A stretch of DNA of 64,000 bases from Pseudarthrobacter naphthalenicus. Lineage in GTDB: Bacteria > Actinomycetota > Actinomycetes > Actinomycetales > Micrococcaceae. The stretch spans positions 1 through 64,000 of the forward strand of contig NZ_JARESG010000019.1 of NCBI RefSeq assembly GCF_029076445.1, in the 5' to 3' direction. A program made the position numbers and the translations under genes. Of this stretch, positions 53,238-60,740 are shown piece after piece. The notes under the pieces are model-generated. The model did no database searches. It saw only the letters and a list, made by a program, of their open reading frames with translations, and was not told the DNA's origin. The first letter of the stretch is position 1, and each line of letters starts with the position of its first letter.

Positions 53238-53405
53238 CTACCGTCCGAACAGCTTCGCGAAGAAGCCCTTGCCGGTCGATGTCTCCTGTTCGTGCCCGCT
53301 GCAACGCTGAGAGGCCGGAACCCCGCGCATCACCTGGTCAACGTGCTGGCCGCAGCCCGCCCACGTCGTCTTCTGGCACTTCTTGCATGTAACGGCACGG
53401 CACAT
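53238..53405 (-). CDS. 55-residue cysteine-rich protein
   Basis: A short gene from ATG 53405 (AGGGAG upstream) to TAG 53238. It starts MCRAVTCKKCQKTTWAGCG and has QHVDQVMRGVPASQRC next, with Cys at 2, 7, 10, 18 and 36 and histidines nearby, then a lysine/phenylalanine tail (KGFFAKLFGR). Cys7-x-x-Cys10 with the later thiols could bind zinc or carry persulfide. The palindrome at 53444-53459 lies 39 bases upstream. I recall similar short proteins in other actinobacteria but no function. The MFS gene follows on the same strand. Confidence 0.75.
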   Translation of the reverse strand: MCRAVTCKKCQKTTWAGCGQHVDQVMRGVPASQRCSGHEQETSTGKGFFAKLFGR

Positions 53406-53443
53406 CGAATGGCTCCCTTAGCTGGCTGGATGGTCTTAACAGT

Positions 53444-53459
53444 ATACCCCCTGGGGTAT
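53444..53459. promoter_or_regulatory. CstR/CsoR-type palindrome 2 (divergent)
   Basis: ATACCCCCTGGGGTAT, a perfect seven-base-arm palindrome between the Cys-rich gene (minus) and the sulfide:quinone reductase remnant (plus). Confidence 0.8.
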
Positions 53460-53461
53460 CT

Positions 53462-54063
53462 AAGTTCCGGCCGCAAGCCTCCGTCATGCCCCAAGGTGTT
53501 GCCTGGATTAAGGACGCCGCGACGGACATTGACCCCGAGATCCGAAGTGTTGCGCTCTCCTCCGGCGGTTCCGTCACATATGACTATCTGGTGGTCTGTC
53601 CGGGAATCCAGTTGGACTGGGACAAGATCCCCGGCATGGCCGAAGCTATGGAATCCCCGGCGGCGTCCAGCAATTACCGTTACGACCTGGCGCCCAAGAC
53701 CTGGGACATGATCCGGAACCTGAAGTCCGGGACGGCCGTCTTCACCCAGCCCTCGGGACCGATCAAGTGTGCCGGCGCCCCGCAGAAAATCGCCTGCCTG
53801 GCCGCCGACTCCTGGCGCAAGCAGGGGGTCCTGCGGGACATCCGGGTGGTCATGGTCCTGCCAACGCCGGGCATCGCTACCCGGAAATCAAACAGGCCCC
53901 CGTGCTGGTGAAGAACCTGCTGGCTGAATTCGACCACACACTCCAGCCAGCCCCCAGCATCCCCTTCATCGACACCACCAAGGAACGCAGCGACATGTGG
54001 CTGCTCAAGCGTTACGGCTTGCCGTTCATGTACTGGAACCTGATCCTCAAGGGCCGCGCCTGA
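53462..54063 (+). pseudogene. sqr: Sulfide:quinone reductase remnant
   Basis: From 53462 one frame reads ASVMPQGVAWIKDAATDIDP, YDYLVVCPGIQLDWDKIPGM and the catalytic-Cys segment GPIKCAGAPQKIACL, then breaks after VVMVLPTPG. The end of the protein follows in another frame as YPEIKQAPVLVKNLLAEFDH to KRYGLPFMYWNLILKGRA. The FAD-binding first ~90 residues and about 120 residues between the two parts are missing. The gene normally oxidises sulfide to persulfide at the membrane. The operator upstream is intact, so decay of the gene may be recent. Confidence 0.85.
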
Positions 54064-54097
54064 GGCTCCCGAAGCATCGGCCCTGAAGACAGCCCGT

Positions 54098-54125
54098 GGC
54101 CCGGGACAGTGCACCATCCCGGGCC
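54098..54125. terminator. Hairpin between convergent sqr remnant and cstB
   Basis: GGCCCGGGA (54098-54106) pairs perfectly with TCCCGGGCC (54117-54125) around ten bases. No T-tract follows on either strand, so it would be an intrinsic terminator of the T-less type at most. Confidence 0.45.
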
Positions 54126-54168
54126 GGCGGGGTAGGTCGCCACCTTCGAAGGAGGTGACGGCACCGGG

Positions 54169-55569
54169 TTAGGCGGCGGGGACGCTGTTCTGCCGGGCGT
54201 TCCAGGCGGCGTAGCTGCCGTCGAGTTCGACGACGTTGTACCCGGCGCGGCGCAGGGCGCTGGCGGCGACGGAGTTCCGCACACCGGACTGGCAGTAGGA
54301 GACGATGGTGCCGCCGTCGGGCAGTTCGTCCAGGTGCCACATGACGCGGCCGCCGCTGAGCTGGTGCGAGCCGGGGATGTGGCCGGCCTGGTGCTCGGTT
54401 TTGTTCCGGACGTCCAGGACCATGGCGGCGTCGAACGTCTCGAGTTCCTCGGGCTGGATCAGCGTGGGGGTGAAGCCGGGCAGCCCCTCGATGCCGGTGA
54501 CGTACCCGGCGACGTTATCGATGCCCACCCGGATCAGGTGGTCCCACATCTCCTGCGCGGCGGCCTGGCCGGGGGCCAGGAGCACCAGCGGATTCGTGTC
54601 CGTCTCGGGGTTGACCACCCAGGCGCCGTAACTGGCCACGGACTTGCCGGCCGGGACGTTCAGGGACCGGGCCACGGTGCCCTGATGGACCTCGGTGTTG
54701 GAGCGGGTGTCAATGAAGGTCAGGGTGTCCTCGGCCAGGCCCGCGGCAACGATCTCCGTGGACAGCTCGGGCAGCGGGGCACGGTCGCCCAGGATGGCCG
54801 GGCCTTCCCGGTTTTCCCGTTTCATCCGGCCGAAGTAGGCGTGCGCGTCGGGCTGGCCCTCGAGGAGTTCATCGATGAAGCCCTGCTCATCGTTGGCGGC
54901 CAGGTACGGCCCCCACCAGGCGTAGAGCCGTTCGTAGCCCACGGTGGAGGACGGGATGGCGCCCAGGGCCTTGCCGCAGGCGCTGCCCGCACCGTGCGCG
55001 GGGTGGACCTGGACATGGTCCGGGAGGGTCAGGAACTTCTCCCGCAGGCTCACAAAGAGCTGCCTGGCGCCCACGAAACGGGTGTCGACCCCGCCGGCGG
55101 CCTCATCCAGCAGGTCCGGGCGGCCCAGGTCCCCGGAGAAGACAAAATCCCCGGAGAGCAGGTAGCCGGGCTGGTCGCTGAACGCGCCGTCGGTGACCAG
55201 GAAGGACAAGTGCTCCGGCGTGTGCCCGGGGGTATGCACGGCCTGGATGGTGATGTTGCCCAGGGTGATGGTGTCCCCGTCGTGCAGCCGCTCGCCCTCG
55301 AACCCGTACTGCCAGTCCGGCCCGCCCTCGCCGGAAACATAGATCGTCGCGCCCGTGGCCGCGGCCAGTTCCCGGGTGCCGGACAAGTAATCGGCGTGGA
55401 TGTGGGTCTCGGTGACCGCCACGATCTTCATGCCGTTCTTCGCAGCCAGATCCTGGTACACGGCAATGTCGCGGCGGCCGTCCACCACGATCGCTTCACC
55501 CTTGGCCTGGCAGCCGATCAGGTAACTGGCCTGGGCAAGGTCTTCATCGTAAATACGCTCGATAAGCAT
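54169..55569 (-). CDS. cstB: Persulfide dioxygenase-rhodanese fusion, CstB-like
   Basis: A 466-residue protein. The N-terminal metallo-beta-lactamase domain (ETHE1 type) has THIHADYLSG, HTPGHTPEH and LSGDFVFSGDLGRPDL as iron ligands. A middle rhodanese-like domain lacks the active Cys (VLLAPGQAA there). A C-terminal rhodanese carries SYCQSGVRNS with the active Cys. The ATG at 55569 follows AAGGAGAG; palindrome 3 lies 55 bases upstream. It would oxidise persulfide to sulfite and make thiosulfate. Confidence 0.9.
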   Translation of the reverse strand: MLIERIYDEDLAQASYLIGCQAKGEAIVVDGRRDIAVYQDLAAKNGMKIVAVTETHIHADYLSGTRELAAATGATIYVSGEGGPDWQYGFEGERLHDGDTITLGNITIQAVHTPGHTPEHLSFLVTDGAFSDQPGYLLSGDFVFSGDLGRPDLLDEAAGGVDTRFVGARQLFVSLREKFLTLPDHVQVHPAHGAGSACGKALGAIPSSTVGYERLYAWWGPYLAANDEQGFIDELLEGQPDAHAYFGRMKRENREGPAILGDRAPLPELSTEIVAAGLAEDTLTFIDTRSNTEVHQGTVARSLNVPAGKSVASYGAWVVNPETDTNPLVLLAPGQAAAQEMWDHLIRVGIDNVAGYVTGIEGLPGFTPTLIQPEELETFDAAMVLDVRNKTEHQAGHIPGSHQLSGGRVMWHLDELPDGGTIVSYCQSGVRNSVAASALRRAGYNVVELDGSYAAWNARQNSVPAA

Positions 55570-55624
55570 CTGGTGCTCTCCTTCAGTGGAAAGGGGGTGG
55601 GGAGGGGGTCTGAATCCAGTATAG

Positions 55625-55640
55625 ATACCCCGGGGGGTAT
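55625..55640. promoter_or_regulatory. CstR/CsoR-type palindrome 3 (before cstB)
   Basis: ATACCCCGGGGGGTAT with full seven-base arms, between the cstB start and the end of the next rhodanese gene upstream, implying a separate cstB promoter. Confidence 0.8.
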
Positions 55641-55659
55641 CACGCAAGCGGATCGGGGC

Positions 55660-56070
55660 CTAGGCGGATTTCCTGCTGGACAGCCTTTTCAGGAGTTTGC
55701 GCAGGCGCCCTGGCGTATGGCCGGAGTGCTGGCCGGGCTGGTGTTCAGGAGCCTGGCGGTAGGTGACAGGGTGCCCTGCCCGGTACCACTCGGTGATTCC
55801 GCCGGCGACGTTGACCGCGGTGTATCCGCGGTCTGTGAGGAGCCGGGCGGCCTGGCTGCTGCGTTTGCCGGACCCGCACAGCAGGTAGATCGTGCCGTGG
55901 GGCAGGTCCGCGAGCCGGGAGGACAGTTCATCCAGGGGAATGTTCAGGCTCCCCGGAACATGGGCGGTGGCATGCTCCTCCCGGCTCCGGACGTCCACCA
56001 GTGTGGCGCGTGGCCACACTTTGGCGAGTTCGTCCGGCATGACGGTGCGGAACGCGTGCTGGTCCCTCAT
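55660..56070 (-). CDS. Rhodanese-type sulfurtransferase
   Basis: A 136-residue single rhodanese domain. VDVRSREEHATAHVPGSLNIP is the domain start and YLLCGSGKRSSQAA the active-site loop with the catalytic Cys. A basic C-terminal tail of about 30 residues (GRLRKLLKRLSSRKSA) is unusual. It follows the thioredoxin-like gene by four bases and probably moves sulfane sulfur to or from it. Confidence 0.87.
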   Translation of the reverse strand: MRDQHAFRTVMPDELAKVWPRATLVDVRSREEHATAHVPGSLNIPLDELSSRLADLPHGTIYLLCGSGKRSSQAARLLTDRGYTAVNVAGGITEWYRAGHPVTYRQAPEHQPGQHSGHTPGRLRKLLKRLSSRKSA

Positions 56071-56074
56071 GATG

Positions 56075-56437
56075 TCAGGCGTGCTGGTGTCCGGCTTCGG
56101 CGCGGAGTTTGTCCATGTCCAGGTTCCTGACGGACTGGATGACCTCCTCGAGGCCGGCGGCGTTGAGCGCTCCGGGCTATGAGAAGACCAGTGTCTTGTC
56201 CTTGAACGCCATCAGAGTGGGGATGGAGGTGATGTTCGCTGCGGCGGCGAGGGCCTGTTCGGCCTCGGTGTCCACCTTGGCAAAGATGATGTCCGGGTGG
56301 CGTTCGGCAGCGGCGCCGTAGGTGGGGGCGAACATGCGGCAGGGGCCGCACCAGGCTGCCCAGAAGTCGACAAGGACGATGCTGTTGTCCTCCAGGGTCT
56401 GGGCGAAGGATTGCTCGGTGATGTCCATGGTTGCCAT
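56075..56437 (-). pseudogene. Thioredoxin with an in-frame amber codon
   Basis: From ATG 56437 the frame reads a thioredoxin with active site WCGPC (Cys30, Cys33) and the cis-Pro segment TSIPTLMAF. Codon 87 (56177-56179) is TAG, yet the same frame goes on with PGALNAAGLEEVIQSVRNLD to a TGA at 56075-56077. This is the normal C-terminus, and CAG (Gln) is expected at the TAG. As read, an 86-residue product without the last strand and helix is made. It could be a mutation, an error, or read-through; the operon around it is intact. Confidence 0.83.
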
Positions 56438-56485
56438 GATCTGTCGTGTCCTTTCAGTTGGGCTGGGGGTGTGTTGCGGCAGGGC

Positions 56486-56782
56486 CTAGGTGGTGGGGAG
56501 CCCGGCGCGGGTCCAGGCGGTCATTCCGCCGGTTATGGTGTCCGCTGTGTAGCCCGCGCCGTTCAGCGCATCGGCGACGGCGGCGCTCCGGTTGCCGCTG
56601 CGGCATACGGCGATCACGGGAACGGCGGGGTCCAGCTCGCCCAGGCGGGCCTGCAGCTGGCCCATAGGGATGTGCAGGGCGCCGGGGATCATGCCTTCCT
56701 CGACCTCGAAGTCCTCCCGGACATCGAGGATGCGGGCGGTAGAGCGGCGCTGGTCGGTTTCGGTGATGGTGATTTCAGCCAT
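56486..56782 (-). CDS. Small rhodanese-type sulfurtransferase
   Basis: A 98-residue one-domain rhodanese. RILDVREDFEVEEGMIPGALHIP and the catalytic loop AVCRSGNRSAAVA are complete. It lies between the thioredoxin-like gene and another rhodanese, 49 bp after the former's start, and belongs to the same sulfane-sulfur operon. Confidence 0.88.
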   Translation of the reverse strand: MAEITITETDQRRSTARILDVREDFEVEEGMIPGALHIPMGQLQARLGELDPAVPVIAVCRSGNRSAAVADALNGAGYTADTITGGMTAWTRAGLPTT

Positions 56783-56836
56783 TGTGGTTCTCCTTCGAAG
56801 TGGTTTGTGGCTTGGTGTATGAATGCGGTGATGCGG

Positions 56837-57178
56837 CTAGCGGACGGGTTCGCCGGCCTGGCGCCAGGCTGCCATGCCGCCTCGCACCGAGTAGGCGTCG
56901 TAGCCTTTGGCCGCGAGGAGCCGGGCTGCTGAGGCAGAGCGGACGCCGGAGGCGCAGACGGCGATCACGGGCCGGGTTTTTTGGATGCCGGCGGTGCTGG
57001 CCTGCAGCCTGTCCAGGGGGACATGCTTGGCCTGCGGTGCCCGGCCGGTCCGCCATTCCTGGGCTGACCTGACGTCGATGAGCGTGGCGCCGGAACCCAG
57101 GAGGTCCTTGGCCTGCGCCACCGAGATCGTCTTGTAGGGCTTGCTGAAGGCCTTCTTGAGGGAATCGATCAGTCCCAT
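56837..57178 (-). CDS. Rhodanese-type sulfurtransferase
   Basis: A 113-residue rhodanese; the ATG at 57178 follows GAAGGAG. An N-terminal basic helix (MGLIDSLKKAFSKPYKTIS) precedes the domain. LIDVRSAQEWRTGRAPQAKHVP and the active loop VCASGVRSASAA are present. The opening helix may direct it to the membrane, near the TauE-type exporter whose gene lies 28 bases upstream in the operon. Confidence 0.88.
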   Translation of the reverse strand: MGLIDSLKKAFSKPYKTISVAQAKDLLGSGATLIDVRSAQEWRTGRAPQAKHVPLDRLQASTAGIQKTRPVIAVCASGVRSASAARLLAAKGYDAYSVRGGMAAWRQAGEPVR

Positions 57179-57206
57179 GGTGGTTCTCCTTCGGGAATGG
57201 GTCGGG

Positions 57207-57965
57207 TTAGGCGGTGATGGTGCCGGCGGTGACCCAGGCCGCGACGGCGAAGATGAGTACCGCAAATGAGATGCGGATGTGTTTGTCGTGCAGGTGGCGG
57301 GCAAGCCGCGCCGCAACGAGGGATCCCACGATGGCCGGAATGGCAAACGACAGGGTGGTGGCCCAGTCGATCGTGTAGCCGGCCGCATGCGCGCTGAACC
57401 CTGCGGCGGAGTTGACCACGATGATCGCCAGTGATGTTCCAACGGCCTGCTTCATGCGCAAGCCCAGGAGGATGGTCAGGGCCGGGGTGATGAGGAAGCC
57501 TCCGCCCACGCCGAGGAGCCCGGTGAGGAACCCGACAAGCAGTCCAACGGCCACGGCTTTTGGGGCGCAGGACCGGAATGCACGGTTCGGCCCGGTGCTG
57601 CAGGACCCTTCGCTTTCGCGCGGTTTGCTGAGCATCCGGATGCCCGCAGCCACCATGATGAGGGCGAAGGCCAGCATCAGGATGTTCGGGTCCAGCAGCT
57701 TGCCCACGGCCGCGCCGCCCCAGGCCGCCGGGATCCCGGCGCCCCCGACCAGTGCGATCACAGGCCAGTTCAGGCCGGCCCGGATCCGGGGGAGCAGGGC
57801 GGCGAGCGAGGAGATTCCCACCACCAGCAGTGATGTGGGAATGGCCTGGGCGGGGCTCAGGCCCACTCCGTACACCAGGGCGGGGACGGCGATGATGGAC
57901 CCGCCGCCGCCCACCACTCCCAGGACGATGCCAACGACGAGCCCCAGACCCAGGGCCGGAATCAT
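57207..57965 (-). CDS. TauE/SafE-family sulfite exporter
   Basis: A 252-residue membrane protein with seven or eight segments and the two family repeats, GIVLGVVGGGGSIIAVPALVYG and GFLTGLLGVGGGFLITPALTIL. In cst operons such proteins are thought to export sulfite or a related sulfur anion made by CstB. Its start overlaps the stop of the rhodanese-DUF2892 gene (ATGA). Confidence 0.88.
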   Translation of the reverse strand: MIPALGLGLVVGIVLGVVGGGGSIIAVPALVYGVGLSPAQAIPTSLLVVGISSLAALLPRIRAGLNWPVIALVGGAGIPAAWGGAAVGKLLDPNILMLAFALIMVAAGIRMLSKPRESEGSCSTGPNRAFRSCAPKAVAVGLLVGFLTGLLGVGGGFLITPALTILLGLRMKQAVGTSLAIIVVNSAAGFSAHAAGYTIDWATTLSFAIPAIVGSLVAARLARHLHDKHIRISFAVLIFAVAAWVTAGTITA

Positions 57966-58579
57966 GCCGCGGCGTCCTCGGCAGCTGCCGGAACGGGAAG
58001 CTGCAGGATGGCGCTTTCGCGGGTGGGCTCCTTGGCAGCCTTATTCCACGGCATGGCCGAGAGGGCCTTGCCCATGGCGCAGGTGTTGGTCGCGGCGGAG
58101 AACGTCAGGCCGGTGCCAATGGCTCCGGCCAGCATGCGGACCTTGGGGGAGAGGAACTTGCCTCCCACCAGGCCCACCATCACCAGGGAACCGGCAGCCA
58201 GGCGGACCTGGCGCTCCAGGTCCCAGCGGTCCTTGCCGATGACGACGTCGCCGCCGGCTGCGGCGAAACCGGGGACGCCGCCGGTCAGGACGTGGGCGGT
58301 GTCGATTCCGACTGCCGTCATCCGCTGGCGGGCCTGTTCGGCGCGCACGCCGGACTGGCAGACCAGAACCACGCGGGAACCCAGCCGGGCGGCCAGTTCG
58401 TCGGTGTGCTCGGAGAGCAGCGGCAGCGGGACGTTGTATGAACCGCGGATGTGCATGGATTCAAATTCTGCGGCCGAGCGCACATCGATCACCACGAGGT
58501 CCTGGTGCTCGGTGAACCAGGACCGAAGGGTCTCCGGGGCAAGTGCGGTCACGGCGGTTGATTTGGAAGGGGAAGTCAT
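57962..58579 (-). CDS. Rhodanese fused to DUF2892-like membrane segment
   Basis: A 205-residue protein. Residues ~15-110 are a rhodanese with VIDVRSAAEFESMHIRGSYNVP and the active loop LVCQSGVRAEQA. DRWDLERQVRLAAGSLVMVGLV and AGAIGTGLTFSAATNTCAMGKAL follow, the DUF2892 (YgaP-like) two-helix membrane part with a conserved Cys. This resembles E. coli YgaP. First gene of the operon; palindromes 4 and 5 lie just upstream. Confidence 0.88.
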   Translation of the reverse strand: MTSPSKSTAVTALAPETLRSWFTEHQDLVVIDVRSAAEFESMHIRGSYNVPLPLLSEHTDELAARLGSRVVLVCQSGVRAEQARQRMTAVGIDTAHVLTGGVPGFAAAGGDVVIGKDRWDLERQVRLAAGSLVMVGLVGGKFLSPKVRMLAGAIGTGLTFSAATNTCAMGKALSAMPWNKAAKEPTRESAILQLPVPAAAEDAAA

Positions 58580-58628
58580 TGATGGCCTCTCGGGAGGGGA
58601 CGGTTGAATACCTCACCGAGTATTACAG

Positions 58629-58644
58629 ATACCCCCAGGGGTAG
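58629..58644. promoter_or_regulatory. CstR/CsoR-type palindrome 4
   Basis: ATACCCCCAGGGGTAG, one mismatch from perfect, in the divergent gap between the rhodanese operon and cstR. Confidence 0.75.
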
Positions 58645-58649
58645 TCAAA

Positions 58650-58665
58650 ACACCCATGGGGGTAT
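58650..58665. promoter_or_regulatory. CstR/CsoR-type palindrome 5
   Basis: ACACCCATGGGGGTAT, a weaker copy 21 bp (two helical turns) from palindrome 4, nearer to cstR. The spacing could let two tetramers bind side by side. Confidence 0.65.
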
Positions 58666-58703
58666 ATATTGAGTCGCATCACCCATCAACGGAGAGCCCT
58701 CTC

Positions 58704-58961
58704 ATGGAACTGAACCCAAGCGAACTCACCCCCGTCATCAACCGCCTCAAGCGAGCCCAGGGCCAGCTCGCCGCCGTCACCCGGATGCTCGAGGAAGGCC
58801 GCGACTGCAAGGACATCGTCACCCAGCTCGCCGCCGTCTCCAAGGCCCTGGATAAGGCGGGTTTTGCGATCATTGCCACCGGATTGGAACAGTGCATCAT
58901 TCAAAAGGATGCAAGTATGGGTACGAAAGACTTGGAAAAGCTCTTCCTTTCCTTAGCCTGA
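58704..58961 (+). CDS. cstR: CstR-type persulfide-sensing repressor (CsoR family)
   Basis: An 85-residue all-helical CsoR/RcnR-family protein; the ATG at 58704 follows GGAGAG. INRLKRAQGQLAAVTRMLEEGRDCKDIVTQLAAV is the family core (in parts: LKRAQGQLAAVTRMLEEG, RDCKDIVTQLAAV), and GLEQCI holds the second Cys. The copper-binding His expected four residues before this Cys is a Gly, so the protein has the two thiols but not the Cu site. This is the CstR pattern, where persulfide cross-links the two cysteines and releases DNA. Confidence 0.87.
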   Translation: MELNPSELTPVINRLKRAQGQLAAVTRMLEEGRDCKDIVTQLAAVSKALDKAGFAIIATGLEQCIIQKDASMGTKDLEKLFLSLA

Positions 58962-59015
58962 CCGTTCCACTACACCGATCACATCGTGCCGCCGAACAGC
59001 GGATATTCGAACTAA

Positions 59016-60723
59016 CCCCGATTTTTCATGATGGCCGGTGATGCCTGCTGAGTTCGGGCCCGCGTGCGGCCGGCGGTTGTTTTCTGTTTCGGGCAGTGAG
59101 GTGTGGCCCGTTGGTTCGTCTTGGGGTTGGCGCCGGTTCCACTGCCGGTTGATGGAGCTGTTCGTCGGGACGGGATGAGGGTCGTCTCAGCCCGAGGACA
59201 GCAACGGTCTGAGACGGCCGGTATTGGCCAGAAGCAGTTTCAGGAGGTCCTTTTCCGGCGCTGATTCCGGGAGCAGGAGCTGGGTGCGGCGGGCGCGGGT
59301 GATGATTTTCCCGGCAGTGGAGAAGAGCCGGTATCGCCAGCGTTTGATGTCCCACGCTGTGGCGTGATGGCCGTCCGGGAGGGCGGTGAGCTGGATCCAG
59401 GAGACAAGGTTGAAGGCGAGGGCGGCGATGTTGGCCCAGGCCTGGTTCGCGGCGAAATCAAAGAATGGCAGCTTGCCCAGGCCGGTGTTTTTCAGGGTTT
59501 TGATCCGGTTCTCACACCGGCCCCTGGCCCGGTGCCTGGCGTCCAGGAACGGTCCGTGCCAGCGGGGTGAGTTGGTCAGGAACGCGGTGATCCGGTGCCC
59601 GTCGGCATCGAGCAGGGTCGGCTGCGCGCCGGGATGCAAGGGCTCGGCGCGTAGGAACAGTTTGGTGCCCGGCGGGTAATCGGTGAGCGGGATGACGTCG
59701 GTGGCGTTGATGACCCACGCATCGGTCCGGTCGTTCCCGGTCTGGTCCAGGGCCGGCTGCCAGTACTGTTTGTCGCTGATCCAGTCGACCATGTGGGCCT
59801 TGCCGAACGGCAGGGTGTAGCTGGTTGAAAACTGCACGCCCAGGCTGTGCAGGTGCCAGAGGAACTTCCGCGACGCCCCGGCACTGTCGGTGCGGACCAG
59901 GACTTTCTCCCCGACCAGGGACCCGGCTCCGTCGTAGAAGCTCTCGGGCAGTTGGGCGGCAGCGGTGTGGAAAACCCGGATATGGTCCTCGGCGCTGTTC
60001 GCCCCGGCGTTCCCTGGCCGCAGCACGGCCGCGAGGATTTCCCCGGAACCATGCCCGGTGCCGTAATCACAGGAAGCGATGAACGGGGCGAATCCGTATC
60101 CGCCTTTGTAGGTGCCGGCGACGTTTTCCTTGTCCGAGTGCGAGGTCACCAGGGTCGCGTCGATGTCGATGATCAGCGGGTCCAAGGCTGTTGCGGTCAG
60201 GGCAGGGTTCCGGTTCCCGGCGGCGTTCCAGGCCCGGGTGCGCAGTTCCCTGGTGAGGGTTTCAAACCCGTAGCCGAACAGTTCCGGGTTCGCCACGGTG
60301 CGTTCGAAGAACCGGGACACGGTTGCGTTCGAGGGCAGCTGACCGAAGGCTCCGGGTGAGGACCGCAGGATGTCCAGATCCGATGCGTGTTCACCTCCGG
60401 CAGCGAGCATCGCGGCCAGGGAACCCACCAGCCGGCCGGGCCGGTGCTTCGCGCCGGAAGGAACAAACTGGCCAAGCCGGTCTTCGCAGAGGCGGCCGAA
60501 TCCCAGCGCGTCCATGAAGCCTGTGAGCACCGAAACCCCGGCGTGGGAGATCAGCGACTGGCCGGTGAAACTGACCGGCACGGACGGGAAGATGCGACTA
60601 TACTTTTGCATCGAAAGGGTGCTCCCTCGCTCGGCAAATAACGGTCTCGACAACCACTATTTTCCCAGTTCAGAGCACCCTTTCCCTGATTAAACACGCC
60701 CGGCGCCCCGTGAAAACCCCGGG
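59016..60723 (-). mobile_element. IS1380-family insertion sequence
   Basis: A complete element of 1,708 bp. The left end begins CCCCGATTTTTCATGATGGCC and the right end, read inward on the other strand, CCCGGGGTTTTCACGGGGCGCC, an imperfect terminal inverted repeat. The 4-bp sequence CTAA flanks both sides (59012-59015 and 60724-60727), the target duplication expected of this family. It sits between cstR and the DUF302 gene and breaks no visible reading frame. Confidence 0.85.
59187..60611 (-). CDS. IS1380-family transposase
   Basis: A 474-residue DDE transposase from ATG 60611. DPLIIDIDATLVTSHSDKENVAGTYKGGYGF (in parts: IIDIDATLVTSH, GTYKGGYGFAP) holds the first Asp, VLVRTDSAGASRKFLWHL the second, and RGRCENRIKTLKNTGL the Glu. 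The frame is intact, so the element may still move. GGGAG precedes the start. Confidence 0.9.
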   Translation of the reverse strand: MQKYSRIFPSVPVSFTGQSLISHAGVSVLTGFMDALGFGRLCEDRLGQFVPSGAKHRPGRLVGSLAAMLAAGGEHASDLDILRSSPGAFGQLPSNATVSRFFERTVANPELFGYGFETLTRELRTRAWNAAGNRNPALTATALDPLIIDIDATLVTSHSDKENVAGTYKGGYGFAPFIASCDYGTGHGSGEILAAVLRPGNAGANSAEDHIRVFHTAAAQLPESFYDGAGSLVGEKVLVRTDSAGASRKFLWHLHSLGVQFSTSYTLPFGKAHMVDWISDKQYWQPALDQTGNDRTDAWVINATDVIPLTDYPPGTKLFLRAEPLHPGAQPTLLDADGHRITAFLTNSPRWHGPFLDARHRARGRCENRIKTLKNTGLGKLPFFDFAANQAWANIAALAFNLVSWIQLTALPDGHHATAWDIKRWRYRLFSTAGKIITRARRTQLLLPESAPEKDLLKLLLANTGRLRPLLSSG

Positions 60724-60740
60724 CTAACTCGAGGAGCGTT

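Noticed and set aside
58704..58961. Reading the CsoR-family regulator as a copper sensor
   Set aside because: The His that completes the Cys-His-Cys copper site is replaced by Gly, and the controlled genes are for sulfur, not copper, handling.
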